This document shows positions 9,792 through 19,034 of a DNA stretch of 48,101 nt, piece by piece (within the stretch, counting starts at the first letter, position 1; every line of letters starts with the position of its first letter). The position numbers and the translations under genes were made by a program. Source of the DNA: Opitutales bacterium (lineage in GTDB: Bacteria > Verrucomicrobiota > Verrucomicrobiia > Opitutales > Opitutaceae); assembly GCA_900299415.1 (NCBI GenBank), contig OMJT01000188.1, forward strand, positions 1 to 48,101. Direction: 5' to 3'. A model generated the notes under the pieces. The model was not told where the DNA came from. It did no database searches and saw nothing but the letters and a program-made list of their open reading frames with translations.

Positions 9792-10727
9792 TCAGGTCCT
9801 GAGCGTCCCGGCTGCCTTTTCGGCGAGGAAAGAGGCATAGGTCTGCTCCACCCCATTGCGGAGGGCGATCCGGGCCGTCCAACCGAGATGAGTAAGGCGA
9901 GAGACGTCGAGGAGCTTACGCGGGGTGCCGTCGGGCTTCGAGGCGTCCCAAGCAATGCGGCCCGGGAAACCGGTCACGGCAGCCACGCACTCGGTCAGCT
10001 CGCGGATGGTGACATCGGTGCCCGTGCCGACGTTGATCCAGTCGGGCGGATTGGACAGTTTGAGCAGGAAGGCGCAGGCGTCGGCGAGGTCGTCGACGTG
10101 CAGGAACTCGCGCTTCGGCGTGCCGGTGCCCCAGGCCGCGACCTCGGGCTTGCCGGCCTCCTTCGCCTCGTGGAAGCGGCGGATCAGGGCCGGCAGCACG
10201 TGGGAGTTCTGCGCGTGGTAGTTGTCACCCGGGCCATAGAGGTTGGTCGGCATTGCCGAATGGAAAAGCACGCCATGCTGCTTCCGGTAGTACTGGCAGA
10301 GTTTTAGGCCGGCGATCTTGGCAATGGCGTAGGCCTCGTTGGTCGGCTCGAGGGCGCTGGTGAGCAGGCAGTCCTCGGGCATCGGCTGCGGGGCGTGCTT
10401 CGGGTAGATGCAGGAGCTGCCGAGGAACAGCAGGCGCGGCACCTGGTGGCGGAAGGCCGCGTGGATGGTGTTCGCGGCGATGGCGAGGTTGTCGAAGAGG
10501 AAGTCCGCCGGGTAGGTGTTGTTGGCGTGGATGCCACCCACCTTGGCGGCGGCCACGATGACGACATCGGGCCGCTCGGCCGCGACCAGGGCGTCCACCG
10601 CGGCCGAGTTGCCGAGGTCGACCTCGCGCCGGGTGCGGAGCAGGAGCGACACGCCGGGCTCGCGCCCGAAACGGCGCACGAGCGCCGAGCCGACCATGCC
10701 CTGATGACCTGCGATGTAGAGCTTCAA
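9792..10727 (-). CDS. fcl: GDP-L-fucose synthase
   Basis: This 311-residue short-chain dehydrogenase carries out epimerisation and NADPH reduction of GDP-4-keto-6-deoxymannose to GDP-L-fucose. It shows the nucleotide motif [11 protein letters not shown], the family-typical [11 protein letters not shown], the GSSCIYP segment with the catalytic Ser, and the YxxxK pair Tyr133/Lys137 in AYAIAKIAG. The substrate loop [13 protein letters not shown] is also present. The start is a TTG two bases after the gmd stop, indicating translational coupling. It is the second gene of gmd-fcl and supplies activated fucose for surface polysaccharide; no glycosyltransferases are in the window. Confidence 0.95.
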   Translation of the reverse strand: MKLYIAGHQGMVGSALVRRFGREPGVSLLLRTRREVDLGNSAAVDALVAAERPDVVIVAAAKVGGIHANNTYPADFLFDNLAIAANTIHAAFRHQVPRLLFLGSSCIYPKHAPQPMPEDCLLTSALEPTNEAYAIAKIAGLKLCQYYRKQHGVLFHSAMPTNLYGPGDNYHAQNSHVLPALIRRFHEAKEAGKPEVAAWGTGTPKREFLHVDDLADACAFLLKLSNPPDWINVGTGTDVTIRELTECVAAVTGFPGRIAWDASKPDGTPRKLLDVSRLTHLGWTARIALRNGVEQTYASFLAEKAAGTLRT

Positions 10728-10729
10728 GG

Positions 10730-11746
10730 TCAGGGCTTGGGCAACTTCGCGATCTGGGCCTCGCGCTTGGCCAGTTCGAGGTCGTGCTCGACCATGATCT
10801 TCACGAGCTCCTTGAAGCGGACCTTGGGTTCCCAGCCGAGCTGCTTCCGCGCTTTGGCGGGGTCGCCGATGAGCAGGTCGACCTCGGCGGGGCGCTCATA
10901 GCGCTGGTCGTACTTCACGTGCTTCTCCCAGTCGAGGCCGAGCAGCCCGAAGGTCTCCTGGCAGAAATCCTTCACGCTATGGGTCTCGTTGGTGGCCACG
11001 ACGTAGTCGTCGGGTTTGTCCTGCTGCAGCATCAGCCACATCATCTCGACGTACTCCTTGGCGTAGCCCCAGTCGCGCTGGGCGTCGAGGTTGCCAAGGT
11101 AAATGGAGTCCTGGAGGCCCAGCTTGATGCGGGTGGCGGCGCGGGTGATCTTGCGCGTCACGAAGGTCTCGCCGCGGCGGGGCGACTCGTGGTTGAAGAG
11201 GATGCCGTTGCTCGCGTGGAGATGGTAGCTCTCGCGGTAGTTCACCGTCAGCCAGTAGGCGTAGACCTTGGCGCAGCCGTACGGCGAGCGGGGCCAGAAC
11301 GGCGTGGTCTCGACCTGCGGGACCTCCTGGACCTTGCCGAACATCTCGGAGGACGACGCCTGGTAATAGCGGACCTTCTTTACCAGCCCGGCCTCGCGGA
11401 TCGCCTCGAGGATGCGCTGCGCACCGAGGCCGTCGACGTCGCCAGTGTACTCGGGGATGTCGAAGGAGACGCGGACGTGCGACTGCGCGCCGAGGTTGTA
11501 GATCTCGTCGGGCTGCAACTCGTAGAGCAACTTCACCATCTGCGTGGAGTCGGCCAGGTCGCCGTAGTGCAGGTGGAGGCGCACGCCGTTGACGTGCGGG
11601 TCACGGTAGAGGTGGTCGATTCGGCTGGTGTTGAAGGTCGAGGCGCGGCGGATGACGCCGTGGACCTCGTAGCCTTTCTCCAGCAGCAATTCGGCGAGAT
11701 AGGAGCCATCCTGGCCGGTGATACCCGTGACGAGAGCTTTTTTCAT
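10730..11746 (-). CDS. gmd: GDP-mannose 4,6-dehydratase
   Basis: The 338-residue enzyme converts GDP-mannose to GDP-4-keto-6-deoxymannose, the first step to GDP-fucose, GDP-rhamnose and related sugars. The Rossmann motif [14 protein letters not shown] is at residues 8-21. The catalytic region SSSEMFG and the YxxxK pair Tyr156/Lys160 in [12 protein letters not shown] are clear, as is [16 protein letters not shown]. Length is slightly under the 345-375 typical of the family. It overlaps nothing upstream and is followed after two bases by fcl. Confidence 0.96.
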   Translation of the reverse strand: MKKALVTGITGQDGSYLAELLLEKGYEVHGVIRRASTFNTSRIDHLYRDPHVNGVRLHLHYGDLADSTQMVKLLYELQPDEIYNLGAQSHVRVSFDIPEYTGDVDGLGAQRILEAIREAGLVKKVRYYQASSSEMFGKVQEVPQVETTPFWPRSPYGCAKVYAYWLTVNYRESYHLHASNGILFNHESPRRGETFVTRKITRAATRIKLGLQDSIYLGNLDAQRDWGYAKEYVEMMWLMLQQDKPDDYVVATNETHSVKDFCQETFGLLGLDWEKHVKYDQRYERPAEVDLLIGDPAKARKQLGWEPKVRFKELVKIMVEHDLELAKREAQIAKLPKP

Positions 11747-11835
11747 GCAGGGAAAGGCCGAGAAAAGGAGCGGGCAACTGGGCGGGCAAGCCTTGAGATG
11801 GGAGCCATGCGCGCGGGAACGCCGCCGACGGGCAC

Positions 11836-11865
11836 AAAAAAGCCGGGCCCGACGGCCCGGCTTTC
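11836..11865 (-). terminator. Rho-independent terminator of the azurin gene
   Basis: A perfect GC-rich stem, AAAGCCGGGCC with GGCCCGGCTTT around a CGAC loop on the plus strand, continues on the minus strand into a run of T residues. It lies 20 bases after the azurin stop and separates azurin from gmd. Confidence 0.88.
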
Positions 11866-11885
11866 GGGAAGTGGTTTCCGTCCGT

Positions 11886-12353
11886 TTACTTGACGGTCAG
11901 GGTGCCCTTCATGCCGAGGGCGAAGTGCGACGGGAAGCTGCAGACGAAGGTGTAGTCACCCTTGTCGGCCGGGGCCTTGAAGACCACCTCGGCGCTCTCG
12001 CCGCCGCCGATCAGCTTGGTGTTGGCGAGGATGGCGGCCTTCTGGTCGGCCGGGATGTACTCGGTCGCGGCGCCGGCGGAGACCGCGGCGGTGGTGAAGG
12101 CATTGGCGTCGGTGCCCTTCTTGAGCAGCACCCAGTTGTGGCCCATGGCCAGCTTGGGCATCGTGCCGGAGTTCTTGAGGACAACCTTGATCTCCTCGCC
12201 GGGGGCGGCGGTGATCGCGGTGACGTCGAACTTCATCTGCTCGTTCACCGTGATGGTGACGACGCGCGGCTCGGCCGCGGCGGCGGAGGTGGAGGCGCCG
12301 GTTGCGAGCAGACCGGCGGCGATGCAGAGAAGGGAAAGCAGTTTGGATTTCAT
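11886..12353 (-). CDS. azu: Azurin (type 1 blue copper protein)
   Basis: The 155-residue product has a signal peptide ending near [11 protein letters not shown] and a cupredoxin domain. The copper ligands of azurin are visible: Gly71-His72 in MGHNWVLL, then Cys138, His143 and Met148 in [15 protein letters not shown]. It should be a periplasmic electron carrier. It is divergent from the caa3 oxidase operon, and the 252-base spacer could hold both promoters, which suggests that azurin may donate electrons to, or be co-regulated with, this oxidase. It ends at a strong terminator. Confidence 0.95.
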   Translation of the reverse strand: MKSKLLSLLCIAAGLLATGASTSAAAAEPRVVTITVNEQMKFDVTAITAAPGEEIKVVLKNSGTMPKLAMGHNWVLLKKGTDANAFTTAAVSAGAATEYIPADQKAAILANTKLIGGGESAEVVFKAPADKGDYTFVCSFPSHFALGMKGTLTVK

Positions 12354-12605
12354 GGTGATTCAGCTCTGACCGTAGGCAGCGCGAAATGTGGCAGGCAAAT
12401 GGAAATTTTTCCGGCAGCAAGGACGACCGCCTGCTAATGTGCGGACGAAACCTCTTAATAGTGAATTCCTAGGCTTGCATGTGCCCGGGCCGGCCGAATG
12501 CTCGCCCGGATTCCGGCCTGAAAACCCGGGATAATCCTCATCGTTCTCGTTCACCCAATTCGGTTGCGCCCGCCCCGGCGTTCCCGGGTTTGTTGTTTCG
12601 CAAAC

Positions 12606-13889
12606 ATGCATTCCATCCTGTCTTCCCGCACCTCCCGCCCCGTCATCAGCCTCCTCGCCCTCGGCAGCCTGCTCCTGCTGTCGGGCTGCGACCTCAATTT
12701 CTGGAAGATGACCGGCCACCAGACGACGATGGTCACGGCGGGGCCCGTCGCGAAGAGCCAGCTGGACCTGTTCTACGTGACCTGCTGGGTCACCCTCGTG
12801 ATCTTCATCCTCGTGGGCTCGGTGCTCGCCTACGCGACGTTCAAGTTCAAGGCCCGCAGCGATGCCGACGAGCATGCCGAGCCGCCGCCCCAGAGCCATG
12901 GCAACCCCCTGGTCGAGATGAGCCTAATCGCGGCCTCGGTCCTTTCCCTCGTGATCATTGCGATCCCGACGCTGAAAGGCATCTGGTACACGCACGATGT
13001 CCCGGAGGCGCAGGCGGCCAACGCCTACAACATCAATGCCACGGGCTATCAGTGGTGGTTCAAGTTCGAGTACCCGGCCGAGAAGCTCGACAACGGCATG
13101 CTGCTCTCCACGGGCAACGAACTGGTGATCCCTGCCGGCCGGCCGGTTCGGATCCAGATCCGCACCACCGATGTGATCCACTCCTTTTGGGTGCCGAAGC
13201 TCGCGGGCAAGGTCGACATGATCCCGAACCGCGGTAACTTCCTCTGGCTGCAGGCCGACGAGGGCGGCTACTTCTGGGGCCAGTGCGCCGAGTACTGCGG
13301 CGACTCGCACGCCGTGATGCGTTTCCGCGTGATCGCCCTCGCGCCGATGGAATTTGCCGCCTGGGTCGCCAACCAAAAGGGACCGGCCCGCGGCGTGGTC
13401 GCCGCGACTGGCGCCACCGCCGGTGCCCGCCCGCAGCTGGCCAACTTCAAGAAGAATGAGTACGGCTTCACCGCCAAGTGGGCCGAGGACGCGACCGTCA
13501 GCCCCCTCCAGAACTGGCAGGACCAGCAGAAGGCCCCGGCCAGCGAGGACACCGTCCTGATTGCCGAGGGTAAAAACCTCTTCTGGAACAAGAGCTGCAT
13601 CGGCTGCCACACGGTCCGCGGCATGACGGGCCGCATGGCCGCCACCGGCGATGCCGCGATCCCGGCCATGGGTGTGGCCGGCCCCGACCTCACCCACGTC
13701 GGCGCCCGCACCTCGATCGCCGCCGGCCTGCTGGAAAACACCCCGGCCCAGCTCGCCCGCTGGATCGCCCACCCCGATCAAGTGAAGCCCGGCAACAAGA
13801 TGTACGTCACCGGCTACCAGGGCATGGGGATCAAGATCTCCGACCCCGAGGCCGTGGCCATCGCCGCCTTCCTCTCGAGCCTCAAGTAA
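12606..13889 (+). CDS. ctaC: Cytochrome c oxidase subunit II with fused cytochrome c (caa3 type)
   Basis: I place the start at the ATG giving MHSILSSRTS, which gives a lipoprotein signal with Cys28 in LLLLSGCDL; the tracked TTG start adds 14 residues. Two membrane helices follow (about 55-75 and 95-115). The CuA site is WGQCAEYCGDSHAVMRF (Cys227, Glu229, Cys231, His235, Met238), preceded by a ligand His in VIHSFWVP. A C-terminal cytochrome c domain has CIGCH (Cys331, Cys334, His335) and an axial Met probably in GNKMYVTGYQGM. The fused heme c marks a caa3 oxidase able to accept electrons from a soluble carrier. It is the first gene of ctaCDEF. Confidence 0.96.
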   Translation: MHSILSSRTSRPVISLLALGSLLLLSGCDLNFWKMTGHQTTMVTAGPVAKSQLDLFYVTCWVTLVIFILVGSVLAYATFKFKARSDADEHAEPPPQSHGNPLVEMSLIAASVLSLVIIAIPTLKGIWYTHDVPEAQAANAYNINATGYQWWFKFEYPAEKLDNGMLLSTGNELVIPAGRPVRIQIRTTDVIHSFWVPKLAGKVDMIPNRGNFLWLQADEGGYFWGQCAEYCGDSHAVMRFRVIALAPMEFAAWVANQKGPARGVVAATGATAGARPQLANFKKNEYGFTAKWAEDATVSPLQNWQDQQKAPASEDTVLIAEGKNLFWNKSCIGCHTVRGMTGRMAATGDAAIPAMGVAGPDLTHVGARTSIAAGLLENTPAQLARWIAHPDQVKPGNKMYVTGYQGMGIKISDPEAVAIAAFLSSLK

Positions 13890-13908
13890 CCCGCCCCGAT
13901 TCTCCATC

Positions 13909-15888
13909 ATGGACGCGACGATCAAAACCCATTTCACCGATAAGGGCTCCGCCGCCTCGAACCGGCCTTCCCTCCTCTGGCGCCCGAGCACGAGCACCAA
14001 GACGGGCCTGATGAGCTGGCTGACCACGGTCGACCACAAGCGCATCGGCTTCCTCTACGGCGTCTTCGCGCTGTTCTTCTTCCTCGTCGGCGGCGTCGAG
14101 GCGCTGCTGATCCGCCTGCAGCTCGCCGTGCCCAACAACGACGTGCTGACCGCGCAGCAGTACAACACGATGTTCACCATGCACGGCACGACGATGATCT
14201 TCCTCGCCGTCATGCCGCTCAGCGCCGCGTTCTTCAACTACATCATGCCGCTACAGATCGGCGCGCGTGACGTGGCCTTCCCCCGCCTGAATGCCTTCTC
14301 GCTGTGGACCTTCGTGGTCGGCGCAATCATCCTCAACATCGGCTGGTTCATGAAGGACGGCGCGCCGGACGGCGGCTGGGTCGGCTACTCGCCGCTCACC
14401 TCCAAGCAGTTCAATGCCGACCACTCGATCGACATGTGGGTGATGGGCCTGCAGCTCCTCGGCGTGGCCTCGATCGCGGCCTCCCTGAACTTCATTGTCA
14501 CGATCATCAACATGCGCGCCCCCGGCATGACGATGATGCGCCTGCCGGTATTCGTCTGGATGACGCTCGTCACGGCCTTCCTCATCGTCCTCTCCTTCCC
14601 CGCGATCACGATCGCCCTGGTCGAGGTGATGATGGACCGCCTCTTCGGCACGAACTTCTTCGAGGTCTCCCACGGCGGCATGCCGATCCTCTGGCAGCAT
14701 CTCTTCTGGGTCTTCGGTCACCCCGAGGTGTACATCCTGATCCTGCCAGCGATGGGCATCATCTCGGAGATCCTCCCCTGCTTCTCGCGCAAGCCGCTCT
14801 ACGGCTACCCGATCGTCGTCTTCTCGGGCGCGTGCATCGGCTTCCTCGGCTTCGCCGTCTGGAGCCACCACATGTTCACCACCGGCATGGGCAAGGTCGC
14901 GACCGCGGCCTTCTCGCTCGCCACGATGTGTATCGCGGTGCCGACCGGCGTGAAGATCTTCAACTGGATCGGAACCCTCTGGGCCGGCCACCTGAAGATG
15001 CGCACTCCAATGATGTTCGCCCTCGGCTTCATCTGGATGTTCATGATCGGCGGCTTCTCCGGCGTGATGCACTCGGCTGCACCGGCTGACGCGCAGCAGC
15101 AGGACAGCTACTTCGTCATCGCCCACTTCCACTACGTGCTCATCGGCGGCTCGATCTTCGCGCTGCTCGCCGGCATCCACTACTGGTTCCCCCTGATGTT
15201 CGGCCGCATGGTCAACGAGTTCTGGGGCAAGGTCTCCTTCTGGGTCATCTTCGCGGGCTTCAACATCACCTTCTTCCCGCTGCACTTCGTCGGCCTGAAC
15301 GGCATGCCCCGCCGCACGTTCACCTACGACAGCAACCTCGGCTGGAATGCGCCGAACCAGATCGCCACCATTGGCGCCTTCATCCTCGCCACCGGCATCG
15401 GCATCTACTTCACGCTGATGATCTACACGTACTTCAAGGGCCAGAAGGTCGGCCGCGACCATTGGGACGGCCGCACTCTCGAGTGGTCGATCCCGAACCC
15501 TCCCCCGGAGTACAATTTCAAGGTCATCCCGCAGGTCCACGCCCGCGACGCCTTCTGGTACGAGAAGCACCACCAGGCCGAGATCGCCGCGGAAAAGGCT
15601 GCCTCCGAGAAAGCCGAGTCCGAGCACGGTGGCATCCACATGCCCTTCTCCTCGATCTGGCCGCTCATGTGCAGCGTCGGCCTGCTCGTCGGCGCCATCG
15701 GCGTCTCCGTGCTCAACCACGATCCGCGCGAGGGTTTTTGGGGCGTCAAGATCGCCACCGCCCTCGTCGGCGGCGTGATCCTCTTCTTCTCCGCCTACAT
15801 GTGGGCGCTAGAGGGCAACGAGGGCTACCACCTCCACCCGGAGGAGGACGACGGCCATGGCCACGGGGCCAAGCAGGCCCACCACTGA
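13909..15888 (+). CDS. ctaD: Cytochrome c oxidase subunit I (heme-copper oxidase, A1 type)
   Basis: This 659-residue multi-spanning protein reduces O2 and pumps protons. Heme a and CuB ligands are seen: His in MHGTTMIF, GHPEVYILILPAMG (with the cross-linked His-Tyr and the A1-type Glu), SHHMFTTG, and AHFHYVLIGG. After the usual 12 helices the C terminus adds about two further helices (PLMCSVGLLVGAIGVSVL and ATALVGGVILFFSAYMW) and a His-rich tail, so it is longer than the usual 530-560 but near the 620-residue CtaD of caa3 systems. It begins 19 bases after ctaC. Confidence 0.97.
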   Translation: MDATIKTHFTDKGSAASNRPSLLWRPSTSTKTGLMSWLTTVDHKRIGFLYGVFALFFFLVGGVEALLIRLQLAVPNNDVLTAQQYNTMFTMHGTTMIFLAVMPLSAAFFNYIMPLQIGARDVAFPRLNAFSLWTFVVGAIILNIGWFMKDGAPDGGWVGYSPLTSKQFNADHSIDMWVMGLQLLGVASIAASLNFIVTIINMRAPGMTMMRLPVFVWMTLVTAFLIVLSFPAITIALVEVMMDRLFGTNFFEVSHGGMPILWQHLFWVFGHPEVYILILPAMGIISEILPCFSRKPLYGYPIVVFSGACIGFLGFAVWSHHMFTTGMGKVATAAFSLATMCIAVPTGVKIFNWIGTLWAGHLKMRTPMMFALGFIWMFMIGGFSGVMHSAAPADAQQQDSYFVIAHFHYVLIGGSIFALLAGIHYWFPLMFGRMVNEFWGKVSFWVIFAGFNITFFPLHFVGLNGMPRRTFTYDSNLGWNAPNQIATIGAFILATGIGIYFTLMIYTYFKGQKVGRDHWDGRTLEWSIPNPPPEYNFKVIPQVHARDAFWYEKHHQAEIAAEKAASEKAESEHGGIHMPFSSIWPLMCSVGLLVGAIGVSVLNHDPREGFWGVKIATALVGGVILFFSAYMWALEGNEGYHLHPEEDDGHGHGAKQAHH

Positions 15889-15919
15889 GCTCACCGCAGC
15901 GCCAACCTACTCTTTCATC

Positions 15920-16762
15920 ATGAGCAGCCACGCCGGCACCATCGATCACCATCACGACCCGTCGACCTCGACGGGCATCCCCAACAAGAAGCTGCTGATG
16001 TGGGCCTTTCTGGCCTCCGACTGCATGTTCTTCGGGTCCCTGATCGCGACCCACCTCATCTACCGGCTCCACCCGCCGGCCGGTAATCCCAGCCCCAAGG
16101 AGGTCTTCGCCCCCGCGCTGACGTCGTTCTCGACCTTCATCCTCCTGATGTCGTCGCTGATGATGGCGCTCGCGGTGAACGCCATCCAGAAGGGCAATCT
16201 GAAGAGCACCCGCCGCTCGCTGCTCGTGACGATCATCTTCGGCTCCATCTTCCTGGGCTGCCAGGTCTATGAGTTCACCGAGTTCGTCGAGGTGAAGCAC
16301 ATGACGCTCTCGAACAGCATCCTCGGGACCACGTTCTTCACCCTCACCGGCACCCACGGCACTCACGTCGCCATCGGCGTGCTCTGGCTCACCCTGATGT
16401 ACGTCCGCTCTTTCAAGCCGGCGGCCGGCACGGGCACCGCGTCGTGGCTTGCTACCGGCATCGCCCACGTGGCCGTCTTTGCGGCGACCATCGTCAGCTC
16501 CATCCTCGCGATCGCCCACGGCGCCGAGCACGTGGTGACGGGCGGCGAGACGATCGGTGCCGCCATCGGCCACGAGGTCGTGCCCATCGCCATCGCGGTG
16601 GTCGGGCTCGTGATCCTCCGCTGGTTCGCCCGCGACCGCGGCCCGGTCGACTTCGGTGTCGTCAACGCTATCGACGTCGAGTCGATGGGCCTCTACTGGC
16701 ACTTCGTCGACATCGTCTGGATCGTGATCTTCACCGCCGTCTACCTGCTCGAATTCCTCTGA
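15920..16762 (+). CDS. ctaE: Cytochrome c oxidase subunit III, with an inserted membrane segment
   Basis: The 280-residue protein starts at MSSHAGTIDHHHD; the tracked ORF begins 21 codons earlier inside ctaD. Family signatures are the first helix LLMWAFLASDCMFFGSLIATH, the conserved GTHGTHVAIGVLWL and the final helix LYWHFVDIVWIVIF. Between the last two there are about 115 residues where the family normally has about 50. The extra stretch carries two hydrophobic segments (HVAVFAATIVSSILAIAHGA and VVPIAIAVVGLVILRWFA). The subunit stabilises the active site and is third in ctaCDEF. Confidence 0.93.
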   Translation: MSSHAGTIDHHHDPSTSTGIPNKKLLMWAFLASDCMFFGSLIATHLIYRLHPPAGNPSPKEVFAPALTSFSTFILLMSSLMMALAVNAIQKGNLKSTRRSLLVTIIFGSIFLGCQVYEFTEFVEVKHMTLSNSILGTTFFTLTGTHGTHVAIGVLWLTLMYVRSFKPAAGTGTASWLATGIAHVAVFAATIVSSILAIAHGAEHVVTGGETIGAAIGHEVVPIAIAVVGLVILRWFARDRGPVDFGVVNAIDVESMGLYWHFVDIVWIVIFTAVYLLEFL

Positions 16763-16767
16763 CCAAC

Positions 16768-17103
16768 ATGAGTTCCCTTGCCCACGCCCCCGAGGCCCAT
16801 GGCCACGGCCACGTTGACAACAAGTTCAACACCTACGTCTCGATCGCCATGCTGCTGGCGGTCATCACCGGCATCGAGATCGCCATCGTGTACGTGCCCA
16901 TCATGAAATGGATCATCGTCACGGCGCTGTGCGTGCTCTCGGTCGTGAAGTTAATGTACGTCATCTTCTACTTCATGCACCTGAAGTGGGACAAACCGTT
17001 CTGCACGATCCTGTTCTTCATCGGTCTCGTGCTGAGCGTCGTCACGGTCTGGGCACTGATCGCCCTCTTCCAGGCCGAGGCCAGCCTGCCGCTGCCAACC
17101 TGA
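16768..17103 (+). CDS. ctaF: Cytochrome c oxidase subunit IV (prokaryotic)
   Basis: The 111-residue protein starts at MSSLAHAPEAHGHGH, five bases after ctaE. It has a His-rich N terminus and three membrane helices (NTYVSIAMLLAVITGIEIAI, WIIVTALCVLSVVKLMYVIF and TILFFIGLVLSVVTVWALI). The second helix runs into FYFMHLKWDK, the signature of bacterial subunit IV proteins. The ORF track shows it as the tail of a longer frame, but the upstream part is a shadow of ctaE. It closes the operon ahead of a strong terminator. Confidence 0.93.
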   Translation: MSSLAHAPEAHGHGHVDNKFNTYVSIAMLLAVITGIEIAIVYVPIMKWIIVTALCVLSVVKLMYVIFYFMHLKWDKPFCTILFFIGLVLSVVTVWALIALFQAEASLPLPT

Positions 17104-17128
17104 CAAGTTACTTCCCGGCCATTTTCCC

Positions 17129-17156
17129 ACGGCGGCCTTGTGCCGCCGTTTTTTTT
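17129..17156 (+). terminator. Rho-independent terminator of ctaCDEF
   Basis: ACGGCGGC (17129-17136) pairs with GCCGCCGT (17142-17149) around a five-base loop and is followed by eight or more T residues. It lies 25 bases after the ctaF stop, so the ctaG gene just downstream needs read-through or its own promoter. Confidence 0.9.
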
Positions 17157-17175
17157 GCCCCAAACCGACGGTCCG

Positions 17176-17973
17176 ATGATCGACTGGCGTCACTGGCACA
17201 ACGAGCCCTACCTCGTCGGGGGGCTCATATTTCTCGGCTGGCTCTACTCCATCCTCGCCGGTCCATGGCGCGCCCGGCTCGCCCCCGCCGGCACGCCCTT
17301 CGACCACAGCCGGGCGGCGTGCTTTGCCGGCTCGCTCATCCTCTTCTATCTGGCCGTCGGCTCCCCGTTGGACCAGATCGGAGAACGTTTCCTATTCAGC
17401 GCGCACATGTTCCAGCACCAGCTGCTGGTCTACCCTTGCGCAATCCTCTTCCTCGTCGGCCTTCCGGAATGGATGGTCGAGCCCGTCCTCGCACGCCCCG
17501 CGCTAAGGCCCCTTCTGTGCTTCCTCTTCAATCCACTTATCTGCGGCCTGATTTACACCCTGGTGATCTCCCTCTGGCACATGCCGGACCTCTACGATCT
17601 CGCGCTACGCCAAAAGACCGTGCACGTGCTGGAGCACGTGATGTTCTTCGGCTCCGCCCTCTTCTACTGGTGGCCACTGCTCAGCCCCTCCCGGGTTCAT
17701 CCGCCAGCCAGCCCGGCTGTCCAGATGCTTTACCTGCTCGGCGTCGTAATCGGCATGACTCCGATCTTCGCCTACTTGGTATTCTCGGATAGCATCCTCT
17801 ACCCTACCTACGAGTTCGCCCCGCGCCTCTATCCGGAACTTGACGCCGCCGCGGACCAGCTACTCGCTGGGACGATGATGAAGATCGTCGGCCTGATGGT
17901 CGCCGTCGCCGCCCTCGCCTGGAGCTTTTGGCGGTGGTCTCAGGAGCGGACAGCATCCGGCCGCAGCTCGTAA
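17176..17973 (+). CDS. ctaG: Cytochrome c oxidase assembly factor CtaG (caa3_CtaG family)
   Basis: The 265-residue integral membrane protein from MIDWRHWHNEPYL has about seven helices and matches the caa3_CtaG family (PF09678), implicated in copper delivery to, and assembly of, caa3 oxidases. Conserved His-containing motifs are SAHMFQHQLL, SLWHMPDLYD and HVLEHVMFFGSALFYWWPL. The tracked start 12 codons earlier falls inside the ctaF terminator, so the ATG at 17176 is preferred. It lies directly behind the oxidase operon, which fits the role. Confidence 0.9.
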   Translation: MIDWRHWHNEPYLVGGLIFLGWLYSILAGPWRARLAPAGTPFDHSRAACFAGSLILFYLAVGSPLDQIGERFLFSAHMFQHQLLVYPCAILFLVGLPEWMVEPVLARPALRPLLCFLFNPLICGLIYTLVISLWHMPDLYDLALRQKTVHVLEHVMFFGSALFYWWPLLSPSRVHPPASPAVQMLYLLGVVIGMTPIFAYLVFSDSILYPTYEFAPRLYPELDAAADQLLAGTMMKIVGLMVAVAALAWSFWRWSQERTASGRSS

Positions 17974-18003
17974 AAAAGCCCGCCGGCGCAGTGCCGACGG
18001 GCT
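17972..18003 (-). terminator. Rho-independent terminator of the cysK operon
   Basis: On the minus strand AGCCCGTCGGC and GCCGGCGGGCT form a stem with one mismatch around a short loop, followed by TTTTTT. It begins about 20 bases after the cysK stop and overlaps the end of ctaG, so it may also slow transcription from the other side. Confidence 0.8.
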
Positions 18004-18025
18004 GGGAAAGACAAGACCGACCGGC

Positions 18026-19006
18026 TCAGCTCGCCGGGGCCATGAGGTCCTCGACCGGGTCGCTCTCGGTGTTGATGTCGGCAAAGAGCCAGGTCGAGAG
18101 GTAGCGCTCGCTGCTGGAGGGAACCACCACGACGATCTGCTTGCCCTTATTCTCGGGCCGCTTGGCGAGCTGGAGGGCCGCCCAGATCATGGCGCCGGAG
18201 GAGATGCCGACCGGGATGCCGTCGAGCTGATTGACCTGCTTCGAGACGGGGCCGGAATCGGCCTCCTTCACGCGGATGACCTCGTCGTAGATCTTGGTGT
18301 TGAGCACGGCAGGCACGAAGCCCGCGCCGATGCCCTGGAGCTTGTGCGGGCCGGGCTGGCCGCCGGAGAGGACCGGGGAGGCGTCGGGCTCGACGGTCAC
18401 GATCTTGATGCCGGGCTTGCGCTGCTTGAGGACCTCGCCAACGCCCGTGATCGTGCCGCCGGTGCCGACGCCGGCCACGACGATGTCGACCTTGCCGTCG
18501 GTGTCCTTCCAGATCTCCTCCGCCGTGGTGCGGCGGTGGATGGCGGGGTTGGCCGGGTTGGAAAACTGCTGGAGGATGATGCTGTTCGGAATCTTCGCGG
18601 CCAGCTCCTCTGCCTTGGCGATGGCGCCCTTCATGCCCTTCGGCCCCTCTGTGAGAACGACCCGGGCACCGAGCACCTTGAGCAGCTTGCGGCGCTCGAT
18701 GCTCATCGTCTCGGGCATGGTGAGGATGAGCTTGAGGCCCTTGGCGGCGGCGACGAACGCCAGCGCGATGCCGGTGTTGCCGCTGGTGGGCTCGATGATG
18801 ACGGACTTGGCGTTGATCTTCCCGCTCTTCAGGGCGTCATCGATCATGGAGAAGCCGATGCGGTCCTTCACCGACGAGAGCGGATTGAAGAATTCCAGCT
18901 TCAGCAGCACATCGGCCTGCGCGCCATGGGCGGCGGCGGTGCGGTTGAGTCGGACGAGGGGGGTGTTGCCGATGGTCTCGGTGATGTCGTTGTAAATCTT
19001 GGCCAT
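18026..19006 (-). CDS. cysK: Cysteine synthase A (O-acetylserine sulfhydrylase)
   Basis: The 326-residue PLP enzyme makes cysteine from O-acetylserine and sulfide. Motifs are [10 protein letters not shown], the PLP lysine Lys47 in [10 protein letters not shown], the substrate loop EPTSGNTG (about 72-79), [13 protein letters not shown] for the PLP phosphate, and GISSGAM. The ORF track begins 40 codons upstream, but homology starts at [13 protein letters not shown] (ATG at 19006). It lies 28 bases after the permease of an SsuABC-like transporter, the last gene of the apparent sulfur operon, and is followed by a terminator. Confidence 0.96.
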   Translation of the reverse strand: MAKIYNDITETIGNTPLVRLNRTAAAHGAQADVLLKLEFFNPLSSVKDRIGFSMIDDALKSGKINAKSVIIEPTSGNTGIALAFVAAAKGLKLILTMPETMSIERRKLLKVLGARVVLTEGPKGMKGAIAKAEELAAKIPNSIILQQFSNPANPAIHRRTTAEEIWKDTDGKVDIVVAGVGTGGTITGVGEVLKQRKPGIKIVTVEPDASPVLSGGQPGPHKLQGIGAGFVPAVLNTKIYDEVIRVKEADSGPVSKQVNQLDGIPVGISSGAMIWAALQLAKRPENKGKQIVVVVPSSSERYLSTWLFADINTESDPVEDLMAPAS

Positions 19007-19034
19007 AGTGGGTGTGGGTTGGTTCGAAAAGCAA

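Noticed and set aside
14251-15720. 489-residue antisense ORF over ctaD
   Set aside because: It is a shadow of the oxidase subunit I gene, rich in His, Glu, Asp and Arg as expected for antisense of a membrane protein.
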